Below are positions 1-8,864 of a stretch of DNA of 64,000 nt, in pieces. The DNA lies in the NCBI RefSeq assembly GCF_038002605.1, contig NZ_JBBOCT010000001.1:5022001-5086000 (forward strand), read 5' to 3'. A program made the translations under genes and the position numbers. Numbering within the stretch: position 1 is the first letter of the stretch; every line of letters starts with the position of its first letter. This DNA is from Bacillus sp. FSL K6-3431. GTDB taxonomy: Bacteria; Bacillota; Bacilli; Bacillales; Bacillaceae_C. The notes under the pieces are model-generated. The model was not told the origin of the DNA and did no database searches. It saw only the letters and a program-made list of their open reading frames with translations.

Positions 1-1
1 T

Positions 2-934
2 TGGGCAACATCAGGGCCAGGGTGGCAAAAGTGGATATGGAGTCCATTCCTTTCCGTATTAGGATCAGGGGCGACAAGCTTCGTCTATCATGGAAAATAT
101 GATGCTCAAAAGTATCTGACTCTTTTGGGAAAATATAATGTAAATGTTCTATGTTGTACACCTACTGAATATAGAATCATGGCAAAAGCAGATAATTTAT
201 CAGATTTTAAGCTTGATCATTTACGTAGTGCGGTATCGGCCGGCGAACCGTTAAATAGGGAAGTGATTGATACATTCCGCAAGCATTTTAATGTTGATGT
301 TCGCGATGGTTATGGTCAAACGGAAAACACATTGCTTGTTGGGATAACTAAAGGCATGGAATTAAGACCAGGATCGATGGGAAAACCGACTCCGGGAAAT
401 CATGTGGAAATCATTAATGAATTTGGTGAACCATGCGAAATAGGTGAGGTAGGGGATATTGCTGTTCACATCAATACTCCTGCACTATTTAAAATGTACT
501 ATAAGGAACCGGAAAGGACTGCGATGCAATTTCGTGGTGATTATTATATTACAGGTGACAAAGCTAAAAAAGATGAAGAAGGTTATTTCTGGTTTGAAGG
601 ACGTGGTGATGACATTATCGTCAGCTCTGGCTACACCATTGGACCATTCGAAGTAGAAGATGCACTTGTAAAGCATCCATTTGTTCAGGAATGTGCAGTT
701 GTCGCAAGTCCTGACGAAGTACGAGGAAATATTGTAAAAGCGTTCGTTATCTTAAAACCAGGCGTTAATAAAAATGACCTCGACATCGTATCCAATTTGC
801 AAAACCACGTTAAAAATATGACTGCTCCATATAAGTATCCGCGGAAAATTGAATTCGTCGAAAAATTACCAAAAACTGCATCAGGCAAAATAATGAGGGT
901 GGAATTAAGAAAAAGCGAACAGGATAGCCAATAG
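2..934 (+). CDS. ytcI: Acyl-CoA synthetase, AMP-forming, YtcI-like (5' end missing)
   Basis: This is the C-terminal part (about 310 residues) of an ANL-superfamily acyl-CoA ligase, which activates a carboxylic acid to acyl-AMP and transfers it to CoA in the cytoplasm. The frame is open from the left edge, beginning WATSGPGWQKW, so the true start lies outside the window. Visible family motifs are YGQTE (acyl-binding/A5 region), YYITGDKA (A7), GRGDDIIVSSGY (A8, hinge) and PKTASGKIMR with the A10 catalytic lysine. In B. subtilis, ytcI also lies next to the NAD kinase gene nadK2, which fits the order here, although a rarD-type gene is inserted between them. The acyl substrate cannot be told from sequence; acetate or a short or medium-chain acid is most likely. 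A terminator follows directly. Confidence 0.88.
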   Translation, partial: WATSGPGWQKWIWSPFLSVLGSGATSFVYHGKYDAQKYLTLLGKYNVNVLCCTPTEYRIMAKADNLSDFKLDHLRSAVSAGEPLNREVIDTFRKHFNVDVRDGYGQTENTLLVGITKGMELRPGSMGKPTPGNHVEIINEFGEPCEIGEVGDIAVHINTPALFKMYYKEPERTAMQFRGDYYITGDKAKKDEEGYFWFEGRGDDIIVSSGYTIGPFEVEDALVKHPFVQECAVVASPDEVRGNIVKAFVILKPGVNKNDLDIVSNLQNHVKNMTAPYKYPRKIEFVEKLPKTASGKIMRVELRKSEQDSQ

Positions 935-942
935 ATAAAAAG

Positions 943-973
943 AAAACAGACTGCTTTTTCGGTCTGTTTTTTA
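943..973 (+). terminator. Rho-independent terminator after ytcI
   Basis: Stem AAACAGAC / GTCTGTTT closes a loop of about seven bases and is followed by a T run. It starts nine bases after the ytcI-like stop codon. Confidence 0.85.
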
Positions 974-1140
974 AAAAAACCACGTTAACGGGTAACATTA
1001 TACGGCTTAACGTAACTACTTTTGTTATGTTAGTAAATAAAAAAATAGATAGATTAAATGGTAGATTAAATAGCATCTTAATAAGCTTGATTTATATAAT
1101 GAATATTATTTCGAGACTCAAAATAGTAGGAGATTTTACA

Positions 1141-2058
1141 ATGACAAATGATGAACGTAAAGGAATAATATACGCTGGGGTGGCATATTCCTTATGGGGA
1201 ATATTAGCTATTTTCTGGAAGCAGTTAAGCCATATATCAGCAGGAGAAATTTTAGCAAACCGAATATTTTGGTCTTTTTGGTTCATGATCCTTGTATTAA
1301 TTATAGGTAGACAATTTCCAATCTTATTAAATAATTTAAAACAAATACGTTATCATCGAAAAACATTTATTGCACTTGGTGCTGCTTCACTACTCATTAG
1401 TATTAACTGGTTTTTATTTATCTGGGCAGTAAATATGAACATGCTTGTAGAAACAAGTCTTGGTTATTATATCAATCCTCTAGTAAGTATTTTACTAGGC
1501 GTAATCGTATTAAAAGAAAAATTATCCTCCATTCAAGTCGTTTCCTTTTTTCTGGCATTAGGAGGTGTGTTAATTTTAACGATCTCATACGGCCAATTTC
1601 CGTGGGTGTCTTTTGGACTTGCATTGTCTTTTGGGGTATATGGCCTTGTGAAAAAAATGATTAAGGTAGACTCATCCATTGGACTTACACTTGAAACGCT
1701 AGTTATTATGCCTATTGCTTTTATATATATAATTATTCAAATGTTTAATGGGAGTAGTTCATTATTTTCCGGATCGATAGTGACAGATGGTTTATTAATC
1801 GCATCCGGAGCAATAACAGCTATCCCGTTACTTTATTTTGCAAAAGGTGTACAAAAAATCCCCTTATACTTAATGGGATTTATGCAATATATTGCACCCA
1901 CACTTATGCTTCTTCTAGGGGTATTTCTATATGGTGAACCTTTTGGTACGATCCAGATCATTGCGTTCTCCTTTATTTGGGGTGCACTAGCTTTCATTAC
2001 TTTTTCAACTATCAATTGGTCGGGAAAAAGTAAAACACAAAGCAGTAAAACAGCTTAA
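1141..2058 (+). CDS. rarD: EamA/RarD family permease
   Basis: This is a 305-residue integral membrane protein of the drug/metabolite transporter superfamily, RarD branch. It starts with a short cytoplasmic segment followed by GIIYAGVAYSLWGILAIFWK, and the hydrophobic pattern fits ten helices in two EamA repeats. The inward-facing stretch INWFLFIWAVN and the later segment GVQKIPLYLMGFMQYIAPT are characteristic of RarD. The frame is open upstream to 1027, but ATG 1141 has a good ribosome binding site (AGGAG, about nine bases upstream), so it is preferred. Substrates of RarD proteins are not firmly known. It is transcribed alone, between two terminators, and interrupts the ytcI-nadK2 order of B. 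subtilis. Confidence 0.87.
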   Translation: MTNDERKGIIYAGVAYSLWGILAIFWKQLSHISAGEILANRIFWSFWFMILVLIIGRQFPILLNNLKQIRYHRKTFIALGAASLLISINWFLFIWAVNMNMLVETSLGYYINPLVSILLGVIVLKEKLSSIQVVSFFLALGGVLILTISYGQFPWVSFGLALSFGVYGLVKKMIKVDSSIGLTLETLVIMPIAFIYIIIQMFNGSSSLFSGSIVTDGLLIASGAITAIPLLYFAKGVQKIPLYLMGFMQYIAPTLMLLLGVFLYGEPFGTIQIIAFSFIWGALAFITFSTINWSGKSKTQSSKTA

Positions 2059-2078
2059 AATCAGGCATTAGCAATAAG

Positions 2079-2107
2079 AAACGAGCATCTACGCGATGCT
2101 CGTTTTG
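2079..2107. terminator. Bidirectional terminator between rarD and nadK
   Basis: A perfect stem AAACGAGCATC / GATGCTCGTTT with loop TACGC is flanked by A and T runs. It can end both the rightward rarD and the leftward nadK transcripts. Confidence 0.85.
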
Positions 2108-2111
2108 TATA

Positions 2112-2912
2112 TTATAAAAATGTTCTTTTTACTTTTTCCCAGAATGAGTTGTTTTTTAGTTTAATGGTTTTGATGCGTTTGTCGGTTAATTGGATTTCGA
2201 CTTTTTCAACATGTTGAATGCTTAAGGCATCATTGTCCATCCCCATTGTTGGATAATCATTTCCATCTTGTACAACTTTTAAAAGAAGTTTGCGTCCATC
2301 ACTTAATATGAAAGATGATCCGAGCGTTCGATACAGATTGTTGTTTAACGATGCCATTTCACTCACTTGCATACAAGGGATTAGTGGATCGACGACTGCT
2401 CCTTTAACTGACTTATTATAGGCAGTACTTCCCGTTGGTGTGGAAATGACCATACCATCGCCACGGAATGTTTCAAAGTGAAAACCATCAATATAAACAT
2501 CCATCACTAAGGTTTTGATAATTCCCGATCGAATCGTAAATTCATTCAAGCAGTAAAAAGATCCTTCTTCATCAATATCAACTTTGATAATTGGATATTT
2601 TCTTACTTCAATTTGCGCCATTGTCATGGCATCAACCATTTCATGCATATTATCAATATGAAAATCACAGTACAGGCCCTTTGTTCCATCAGTAGAAATA
2701 CCTGCATACAGGCAATCCTGTCTAAAGCCAGTTTTCCTAACTGCTTGTAAAAAAGTGCCGTCCCCACCGATACTGGCAATAATATTTGCAGATTGTGAAT
2801 TATCTACAACAGAAAACCCATGTCTTTCGGCTAATTCATGTAGGGCAGCGATTTTTTCCGCTTTAGTTGTATCATTTTTATGAAAAAAGAATATATTTTT
2901 ACGTGATTCCAT
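2112..2912 (-). CDS. nadK: NAD kinase (NadK2/YtdI type)
   Basis: This 266-residue cytoplasmic kinase phosphorylates NAD to NADP. The hallmark GGDGT motif is at about residues 49-53 (ASIGGDGTFLQAV). The second conserved region, STPTGSTAYNKS, is near residue 157, and the length is normal for the family. A GGAGGAG ribosome binding site precedes the ATG. B. subtilis has two NAD kinases. The neighbourhood (ytcI upstream, sppA divergent) matches the second one, YtdI/NadK2, but the other paralogue cannot be examined here. It is transcribed alone and leftward, divergent from sppA. Confidence 0.92.
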   Translation of the reverse strand: MESRKNIFFFHKNDTTKAEKIAALHELAERHGFSVVDNSQSANIIASIGGDGTFLQAVRKTGFRQDCLYAGISTDGTKGLYCDFHIDNMHEMVDAMTMAQIEVRKYPIIKVDIDEEGSFYCLNEFTIRSGIIKTLVMDVYIDGFHFETFRGDGMVISTPTGSTAYNKSVKGAVVDPLIPCMQVSEMASLNNNLYRTLGSSFILSDGRKLLLKVVQDGNDYPTMGMDNDALSIQHVEKVEIQLTDKRIKTIKLKNNSFWEKVKRTFL

Positions 2913-3046
2913 CTTAACTCCTCCTCGGATTAGCTTCTAATATTTGTTACAATAATATGTATGTCTTTATTTTACCATGAGTTTGAAACTTTTTAAAAGG
3001 AAGGCACGTATCTATATTAAGGTAGTATAGAAATGGAGGAGTTTTT

Positions 3047-4057
3047 ATGAACGGGAAAAGATGGGCAGCACTTGGAATTGCTGCTGGAGTTCTATGTGTT
3101 TCACTTGTGATTAATTCAGCTAGTGCATTTTTGTTTACTGATTTTTCTAAGATAATTGAGGATAATTTTATTAGTGGTACTTCATTTGTGGAAGAAACAA
3201 TTGAATCAGGAAATATGGCGAAAAAGATAGCGGTGCTTGAAGTGGATGGAGTGATCCAAGACACTGGTGAAACACCATCTATTTTTTCAAGCGGTTATAT
3301 GCACAGGGAATTTATGGAGAAGCTTAATCATGTAAAGGATGATAAATCAGTTAAAGCGATTATGATTTATGTGAATTCTCCTGGAGGAGGCACAAATGAA
3401 TCAGCTGAGATTCATAAGAAATTAGTAGATATTAAAAAAGAAACCAAAAAACCTATATACATATCTATGGGAGCAATGGCGGCATCAGGAGGCTATTATA
3501 TTTCAGCACCCGCAGATAAAATCTATGCTAGTCCAGAAACGCTAACAGGATCTTTAGGTGTCATTATGCAAGGTGTGAATTTTAGTGAACTCGCTGATAA
3601 ATATGGCGTTGATTTTATGACTATTAAAAGCGGTCCCTATAAGGATATTATGAGTTCTTATCGTGAAATGACGAAAGAGGAAAAAGTGATTTTAGAGTCA
3701 ATGTTAGCAAATTCTTATGATGAATTTGTTCGAATAATCGCTGAGGGACGTGGCATGTCTGAAGCTAAAGTTCGCGAATTAGCTGACGGAAGAATTTATG
3801 ATGGTCGTCAAGCAAAAGAAGTAGGCTTAATTGATGACTTCGGTTACCGCGAAGATGTTATAGCGCAATTGAAAAAAGACTATAAACCACTTAAAGATGC
3901 AGCAGTAGTAAGTTATTCATCAAGTGCTAGCGGACTTGGTTCATTATTCGGTGTGGCTGCACAAAAAATTGGCGGTAAGGAAGCAGAAATGTCTGGCATT
4001 CTGAAATTATTATCTCATCCGAATGCACCAAGATTGATGTATTTATATTCAGAATAA
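3047..4057 (+). CDS. sppA: Signal peptide peptidase SppA (short form)
   Basis: This 336-residue membrane-anchored serine protease (peptidase S49) degrades cleaved signal peptides at the membrane. A single N-terminal membrane segment lies at about residues 7-28. The catalytic Ser is S147 in MGAMAASGGYY and the general base is K199 in IKSGPYKD; these are the same positions as in B. subtilis SppA. Tetramer-type contact regions such as YVNSPGGG are conserved. An ATG with GGAGG upstream sets the start. yteJ follows ten to thirteen bases later, and the two genes probably form an operon, as in B. subtilis, where YteJ modulates SppA. Confidence 0.95.
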   Translation: MNGKRWAALGIAAGVLCVSLVINSASAFLFTDFSKIIEDNFISGTSFVEETIESGNMAKKIAVLEVDGVIQDTGETPSIFSSGYMHREFMEKLNHVKDDKSVKAIMIYVNSPGGGTNESAEIHKKLVDIKKETKKPIYISMGAMAASGGYYISAPADKIYASPETLTGSLGVIMQGVNFSELADKYGVDFMTIKSGPYKDIMSSYREMTKEEKVILESMLANSYDEFVRIIAEGRGMSEAKVRELADGRIYDGRQAKEVGLIDDFGYREDVIAQLKKDYKPLKDAAVVSYSSSASGLGSLFGVAAQKIGGKEAEMSGILKLLSHPNAPRLMYLYSE

Positions 4058-4070
4058 TGGAGGTGGAATG

Positions 4071-4592
4071 ATGACGAAGGAATATTCATTAGAAAAGAAT
4101 CAGCTCGAGAATGAGGCTGTTGTAGATGTCCATGGCATGGGAGAAATCCCTATGGAATCAACATCCGTTATCGCAACACCGCATTATGCAGGATTTTGGA
4201 TGCGCTTCTGGGCATATTTACTTGATTGCGTTGTTATCTTCAGTATTAATGGGATGCTCGTGAAACCGGTATTTCGGTTATTAGACATCTCCTTATCTAG
4301 GGTAGGCATTTTTTCTGCATATGCGATCATTTCGGGGCTTGTATTTTATTTATATTTTATCCTTATGACAAAATATTTAGGCCAAACCCTCGGAAAGATG
4401 GTATTTGGATTAAAAGTGATCTCGCTTAAAACACCTGGACTTTCATGGGGGACAGTTGTATTTAGAGAAGGCATCGGACGTTTTATATCAGTTACATTAA
4501 AATTTTTATATGCAATTGCCGCCTTTACTCCAAAAAAACAAGCATTGCATGATATGTTTGCTGATACCGCAGTTATTCATGATCGCATGTAA
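4071..4592 (+). CDS. yteJ: RDD family membrane protein YteJ
   Basis: This protein of about 173 residues has a hydrophilic N-terminus of some 40 residues followed by an RDD domain. It begins AGFWMRFWAYLLDCVV, with the Arg and Asp of the RDD signature, and has about three membrane helices. YLGQTLGKMVFGLKVI is typical of RDD proteins. Two adjacent ATG codons (4068 and 4071) are possible. GGAGG lies four and seven bases upstream of them respectively, so 4071 is preferred. B. subtilis YteJ is the partner of SppA in lantibiotic resistance, and gene order here supports the same role by inference. Confidence 0.87.
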   Translation: MTKEYSLEKNQLENEAVVDVHGMGEIPMESTSVIATPHYAGFWMRFWAYLLDCVVIFSINGMLVKPVFRLLDISLSRVGIFSAYAIISGLVFYLYFILMTKYLGQTLGKMVFGLKVISLKTPGLSWGTVVFREGIGRFISVTLKFLYAIAAFTPKKQALHDMFADTAVIHDRM

Positions 4593-4593
4593 G

Positions 4594-4633
4594 AAAAGCG
4601 GAAGCGCCTGTTTGGGGCGACAAGCATAAAGGA
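4594..4633. repeat. Dispersed GC-rich hairpin repeat (AAAAGCGGAAGCGCC type)
   Basis: The sequence AAAAGCGGAAGCGCC followed by GGGGCGACAAGCATAA forms a hairpin of the type scattered through many Bacillaceae genomes. A second, inverted copy is at 21361-21402, and fragments occur near 22350 and 46290. Confidence 0.6.
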
Positions 4634-4682
4634 ATATTGGCTAACAACACAATGGTTGGTTTTGGCCAAATAACAACGAAAG

Positions 4683-4716
4683 ATAAACTCGCTTCCTTTA
4701 GCGGGTTTATTTTTTT
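4683..4716 (+). terminator. Terminator after yteJ
   Basis: Stem AAACTCGCT / AGCGGGTTT (one G-T pair) is followed by seven T residues. It separates sppA-yteJ from ytfI-ytfJ. Confidence 0.75.
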
Positions 4717-4751
4717 GAAAGTAGGAAATACTTTAATGCTGGAGGGATAAT

Positions 4752-5387
4752 ATGGTTCTTTCCGGTACAATACTTACATTAATATTGATCTTCGTTATCT
4801 TAATGACCATGGCAATTAAAGTGGAAATAAAGCTTCGTTTGGGATTTAAACATAATGATATAAAGATCCAAGTGAAAACATTGTTTAATCTTATTAAAGT
4901 AAAGAAGGAATTTTCATTAATAAATTTACAAAAAAGTGAAGATTCTCCAGAAACATATGATGATCTTCATTTTCTAAAGGAAAAAATAACTGGTATTCAC
5001 ACTGATATGAAACCGTTTATTAAAATTATCAGCCACTTTTTTCGAAAAGTCGTCATTAAAAAGTTAAACTGGCAAACGAAAATTGGGATGGGGAATGCAT
5101 CTACTTCAGCAATTACTTCCGGTGTTGTTTGGTCTTTTAAAGGAGCAGTAAATGCTTATATTAATAGTCATTTCCGAGTGAAAAAAAGCCCCTTAATTAA
5201 TGTTGTACCAGATTTTCATCAGTATGTAGTTATGACAGAACTGCACTGTATGATAACTGTAAGTGCAGGAAATACTATTAAAACAGGTTGGAAGTTATAT
5301 CGAACTTGGAAGAAGCTAAATTTGTCTAATCAATTTCAACATGAAGTGGCTAAAAGGAGGACTGGCGATGAGCGAACATCCAATTAA
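4752..5387 (+). CDS. ytfI: DUF2953 membrane protein YtfI
   Basis: This 211-residue protein has one N-terminal membrane helix (about residues 3-22, LSGTILTLILIFVILMTMAI). A basic domain with the DUF2953 pattern follows, including LNWQTKIGMGNASTSAITSG near residue 110. The ribosome binding site GGAGGG supports ATG 4752. The gene overlaps ytfJ by 20 bases, indicating translational coupling. In B. subtilis ytfI and ytfJ are also adjacent; YtfJ acts in spores, so a sporulation role for YtfI is plausible but not shown. Confidence 0.85.
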   Translation: MVLSGTILTLILIFVILMTMAIKVEIKLRLGFKHNDIKIQVKTLFNLIKVKKEFSLINLQKSEDSPETYDDLHFLKEKITGIHTDMKPFIKIISHFFRKVVIKKLNWQTKIGMGNASTSAITSGVVWSFKGAVNAYINSHFRVKKSPLINVVPDFHQYVVMTELHCMITVSAGNTIKTGWKLYRTWKKLNLSNQFQHEVAKRRTGDERTSN

Positions 5388-5820
5388 AGGATTAATGACA
5401 ACGGCAATGGAAAATTTAAAAGAGATGATTGATGTCAACACGATTATCGGAGACCCAGTTGAAATACCTGATGGAGGGGTTATCTTAACAGTGTCGAAGG
5501 TAGGCTTTGGGTTTGCTATGGGTGGAAGCGAGTTTAATGGTGGACAAAGTAGTAGTGATTCACAAGGGGAAGGTGGAGAACTTCCATTTGGCGGGGGAAG
5601 TGGCGGCGGTGTTTCGATTACGCCAATCGCTTTTTTGATCGTAAATAAAGAGGGAGTAAATATGCTCCACCTTGAACAAAACACGCATTTACTTGAAAAG
5701 TTAATCGATCTTGCTCCAGGTGCAATTGAAAAAGTGCAAAGGATGATAAGTCAAAAAAGCAGTAACAATAAAGAGAAGCACGCAGGTCAAAGTGAAAAGG
5801 ATTTTGATTTTGATATTTGA
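5368..5820 (+). CDS. ytfJ: Spore protein YtfJ (GerW family)
   Basis: This 150-residue protein begins MSEHPIKGLMTTAMENLK, nearly identical to known YtfJ/GerW proteins. It carries the core IGDPVEIPDGGVILTVSKVG, a Gly/Ser-rich linker at about residues 55-85, and a C-terminal half VSITPIAFLIVNKEGV. GerW proteins are made in sporulating cells and are needed for normal germination in B. subtilis. The start at 5368 follows an AGGAGG site; an in-frame ATG at 5341 is nine codons upstream but has no suitable site. It is coupled to ytfI and ended by a strong terminator. Confidence 0.92.
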   Translation: MSEHPIKGLMTTAMENLKEMIDVNTIIGDPVEIPDGGVILTVSKVGFGFAMGGSEFNGGQSSSDSQGEGGELPFGGGSGGGVSITPIAFLIVNKEGVNMLHLEQNTHLLEKLIDLAPGAIEKVQRMISQKSSNNKEKHAGQSEKDFDFDI

Positions 5821-5830
5821 CCTATCGTTG

Positions 5831-5858
5831 AAAACTCGCTTATTTGAGCGAGTTTTTT
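5831..5858 (+). terminator. Terminator after ytfJ
   Basis: Perfect stem AAAACTCGCT / AGCGAGTTTT with six-base loop and T run, eleven bases after the ytfJ stop. Confidence 0.88.
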
Positions 5859-5892
5859 ACACTCTCGAATCATTATCCTTGCAACCTTAGTA

Positions 5893-5904
5893 ATTATCGA
5901 TAAT
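5893..5904. promoter_or_regulatory. Palindrome in the tpx promoter region, possible operator
   Basis: ATTATCGATAAT is a perfect 12-base palindrome 38 bases before the tpx start. It overlaps the spacer of a possible sigma-A promoter (TTGCAA, 17 bases, AATGAT). It resembles the AT-rich inverted repeats bound by PerR/Fur-type repressors without matching the 7-1-7 consensus. Peroxide control of tpx would make sense, but this is only a suggestion from position and symmetry. Confidence 0.35.
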
Positions 5905-5941
5905 GATAGATACATACTTATATTTAAGGAGGAATAGATTT

Positions 5942-6442
5942 ATGGCATCAGTTACGTTTAAAGGAAACCCAATCACGCTAATTGGTAATGAAGCGACGGT
6001 GGGCGAGAGTGCGCCTGATTTTACAGTTCTTGCAAATGATCTATCCGAAGTGAAGTTAAGCGATAATAAAGGAACGGTTCGACTTATCAGTGTTGTTCCA
6101 TCTGTAGATACTGGAGTTTGCGCACTGCAAACAAAACGCTTTAATGATGAAATTGGTAATCTTGGCAATGTTTCTGTTTATACAATCTCCGCCGATCTAC
6201 CTTTTGCACAAGCGCGTTGGGCGAAAGAAAATGGGTTAAACGATGCAAAAATATTCTCCGACCATCGTGATCTTTCTTTTGGAGAAGCATACGGTGTTGT
6301 TATGAAAGAATTGCGACTATTAGCGCGCAGTGTTTTTGTGATTGATAGTGAAGACAAAGTTGTGTATGCTGAATATGTTGCTGAGGGAACAGATCATCCG
6401 GATTATGATAAAGCACTTGAAGCTGCTAAACAAGCAAAATAA
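5942..6442 (+). CDS. tpx: Thiol peroxidase, single-cysteine variant
   Basis: This 166-residue atypical 2-Cys peroxiredoxin reduces peroxides in the cytoplasm. The peroxidatic cysteine is C60 in PSVDTGVC, with the conserved Thr/Pro context and [11 protein letters not shown] downstream. The resolving cysteine of the family (C94 in B. subtilis, motif RWC) is replaced by Ala here: RWAKENGL. C60 is the only cysteine in the protein, so an intramolecular disulfide cannot form and the enzyme must be recycled in another way. ATG 5942 follows AAGGAGG at good spacing. It is transcribed alone, with a terminator after it, and sits in the same place as B. subtilis tpx (next to ytfJ and ytxK). Confidence 0.93.
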   Translation: MASVTFKGNPITLIGNEATVGESAPDFTVLANDLSEVKLSDNKGTVRLISVVPSVDTGVCALQTKRFNDEIGNLGNVSVYTISADLPFAQARWAKENGLNDAKIFSDHRDLSFGEAYGVVMKELRLLARSVFVIDSEDKVVYAEYVAEGTDHPDYDKALEAAKQAK

Positions 6443-6452
6443 GAAATGAATA

Positions 6453-6486
6453 TATGCCCTGGATTACTTTCCGGGGCTATTTTTAT
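6453..6486 (+). terminator. Terminator after tpx
   Basis: Stem GCCCTGGA / TCCGGGGC with one G-T pair, loop of seven bases, then a T-rich run. Confidence 0.7.
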
Positions 6487-6619
6487 GTCAGAATCCTTAT
6501 TGAACTCTTCCGTTTTCACAGATTTATCACTGCTTCATTTGTTAATGTAGCTTATTTCTTGTTTGCAAGGGCACTGAAAGTTAAAATATAAATAAGGATA
6601 GAGATAGGAGGTTGGAACG

Positions 6620-7609
6620 ATGATGACCCAAATAGAAATACTATATACAGTTTTTGATGAAACAGCAGAGATATTACAGGAAGAACTGGAATGTACATAT
6701 TTAGAAGCACTAGCTGCAACAGGCGAAAATCTTTTTCATGAGGATATAGTGCAGGAAAATATAAATGATCTAACGAAAAAACGTCTTCGAAAAAAATATG
6801 AAGAAGTTACAATAGCTTCATTCTCTCCAGAGGAAATCCGCAAAGCTTATCAACTAGCCCTATTAAAAGGAACGAAAGATCATGTACAGCCGAATCATCA
6901 AATGACCCCAGATACGATCGGGCATATGATCAGTTACTTTACGGGGAAATTTTTAAATAACCGAACTGATTTGACGATGATGGATCCTGCTGTAGGAACA
7001 GGTAATTTACTATCAACGATTATAAATGGGTACAATAATAACATAAATATCCAAGCATACGGTGTAGATGTAGATGATCTACTGTTAAAGCTTGCATATG
7101 TTGGAGCAAGTCTTCAAGAACAGCGTATTGAACTCTTTTATCAAGATGCACTAGAATCGTTATTTATTGATCCAGTTGATGCAGTTGTTTGTGATTTGCC
7201 GGTTGGATACTATCCGAATGATGAGCAGGCAGCTTCATTTGAATTAAATGCTGAAAGTGGACACGCATATGCCCATCATTTATTGATGGAGAAAAGCATT
7301 AATCATACACTACCTGGTGGATATCTGTTTTTTTTAATTCCTAATGGATTATTTGAAACGAATGAAGCACCAAAGCTTCATAAATACTTGCAAAAAAATG
7401 TTCATATTCAAGGAATTATCCAGTTACCACTGTCCGTTTTTAAAGATGAGAATGCAGCAAAAAGCTTATTCATTCTTCAAAAAAAAATGCCGGGTTTAAA
7501 AGCGCCTAAGGAAGTCTTACTTGCGACACTCCCGAAACTATCTAATAAAAAAGCTCTAAATAAAATGTTATACGGAATGGAAAAATGGTTTAAAGAAAAT
7601 AAAGAATAA
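6620..7609 (+). CDS. ytxK: Class I SAM-dependent methyltransferase YtxK
   Basis: This 329-residue protein is related to N6-adenine DNA methylases of the HsdM type. The SAM-binding motif DPAVGTGNLL is at about residues 123-132. The catalytic (N/D)PPY position is represented by DLPVGYYP, so the canonical motif is degenerate. A helical N-terminal region precedes the fold. It has no target-recognition domain, and its substrate is unknown. AGGAGG is eight bases before ATG 6620; ATG 6623 is equally possible. ackA follows within 15 bases, so the genes probably share a transcript, as they do in B. subtilis. Confidence 0.87.
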   Translation: MMTQIEILYTVFDETAEILQEELECTYLEALAATGENLFHEDIVQENINDLTKKRLRKKYEEVTIASFSPEEIRKAYQLALLKGTKDHVQPNHQMTPDTIGHMISYFTGKFLNNRTDLTMMDPAVGTGNLLSTIINGYNNNINIQAYGVDVDDLLLKLAYVGASLQEQRIELFYQDALESLFIDPVDAVVCDLPVGYYPNDEQAASFELNAESGHAYAHHLLMEKSINHTLPGGYLFFLIPNGLFETNEAPKLHKYLQKNVHIQGIIQLPLSVFKDENAAKSLFILQKKMPGLKAPKEVLLATLPKLSNKKALNKMLYGMEKWFKENKE

Positions 7610-7621
7610 AGGATGATAGTA

Positions 7622-8815
7622 TTGGCTAAAATTTTCGCAGTAAATGCTGGGAGTTCATCAATTAAATTCCAGCTTTTTAATATGCCGAGTGAAGAAGTTA
7701 TAACGAAAGGATTATTTGAACGGATTGGTTTACCTGATTCCGTGTTTACGATTTTCGTAAATGGAGAACACCATAAAGAAGTAAAGGATATAAAAAATCA
7801 TGCAGAAGCAGTAGCTATTCTTCTGAATCGATTAACATCACTTGGCGTGATCGAATCCTTATCCGAAATCGAAGGAGTAGGACATCGTGTTGTACATGGT
7901 GGTGAAACCTTTAATGATTCGGTTTTGATTACAGATAAAGTGCTGGAGCAAATAGAAAACTTATCCGAGCTTGCACCCCTTCATAATCCAGCGAATGTTA
8001 CGGGAATCATAGAATTCCAAAAAGCACTTCCAGATGTTCCATCCATAGCAGTTTTTGATACAGCATTTCACCAAACGATGCCAGAAAGCTCTTTTCTTTA
8101 TAGTCTACCATATGACTATTATGAAACTTATGGTATCCGTAAATACGGTTTTCATGGAACGTCACATAAATATGTGTCACAGAGAGCCTCAGAACTATTG
8201 GAACGACCGCTTTCTCAACTTCGCTTGATTTCATGTCATCTTGGAAATGGAGCGAGTATTGCCGCAATTAAAGGTGGAGAATCAATTGATACATCCATGG
8301 GCTTTACCCCATTAGCTGGTGTTACAATGGGTACAAGATCCGGTAATATTGACCCTGCTTTAATTCCATATTTAATGGAAAAGACAGGGAAATCAGTCGA
8401 TGAAGTATTGGATGTATTAAATAAAAAGTCTGGAATGCTCGGTGTTTCTGGATTTTCTAGTGATTTGCGTGATATCCATAATGAAGCAATAGCAGGAAAT
8501 CACCGTGCGGAGTTAGCGCTCGATATTTTTGCAGATAGAATCCATAAATATATTGGATCTTATGCTGCACGTATGTCTGGTATTGATGCAATAATTTTCA
8601 CAGCAGGTATCGGAGAAAACAGTGATGTTATTAGAGCGAAGGTTTTACATGGATTGGAATTTATGGGAGTTTATTGGGATCCGGATTTAAATAAAATTCG
8701 AGGAAAAGAAACATTCCTAAATTATCCTCATTCTCCTGTAAAAGTACTTGTTATCCCTACTGATGAGGAAATAATGATTGCTAGAGATGTTGTTCGCTTA
8801 GCAGAAGAACAGTAA
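7622..8815 (+). CDS. ackA: Acetate kinase
   Basis: This 397-residue ASKHA-fold kinase interconverts acetyl phosphate plus ADP and acetate plus ATP. Motifs are NAGSSSIKF at the N-terminus, [35 protein letters not shown] and [10 protein letters not shown]; catalytic His, Arg and Asp contexts are all intact. The frame opens at ATG 7613, but TTG 7622 has an AAAGGA site at proper spacing and gives the expected N-terminus [13 protein letters not shown]. It lies directly behind ytxK. Together with pyruvate metabolism it provides overflow acetate formation. No transcription terminator is obvious before the EcsC-family gene. Confidence 0.95.
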   Translation: MAKIFAVNAGSSSIKFQLFNMPSEEVITKGLFERIGLPDSVFTIFVNGEHHKEVKDIKNHAEAVAILLNRLTSLGVIESLSEIEGVGHRVVHGGETFNDSVLITDKVLEQIENLSELAPLHNPANVTGIIEFQKALPDVPSIAVFDTAFHQTMPESSFLYSLPYDYYETYGIRKYGFHGTSHKYVSQRASELLERPLSQLRLISCHLGNGASIAAIKGGESIDTSMGFTPLAGVTMGTRSGNIDPALIPYLMEKTGKSVDEVLDVLNKKSGMLGVSGFSSDLRDIHNEAIAGNHRAELALDIFADRIHKYIGSYAARMSGIDAIIFTAGIGENSDVIRAKVLHGLEFMGVYWDPDLNKIRGKETFLNYPHSPVKVLVIPTDEEIMIARDVVRLAEEQ

Positions 8816-8864
8816 AGGAAGAAATGAATAATGGATAACTCATAGCCCTAAAGGAGTGATTTCA

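Noticed and set aside
1027..1140. Upstream extension of the RarD protein by 38 residues
   Set aside because: The added residues lack the family pattern and the ATG at 1141 has the good ribosome binding site.
5893..5904. Definite PerR or Fur box before tpx
   Set aside because: The palindrome is perfect, but it does not match the 7-1-7 consensus well enough to name the regulator; kept only as a possible operator.
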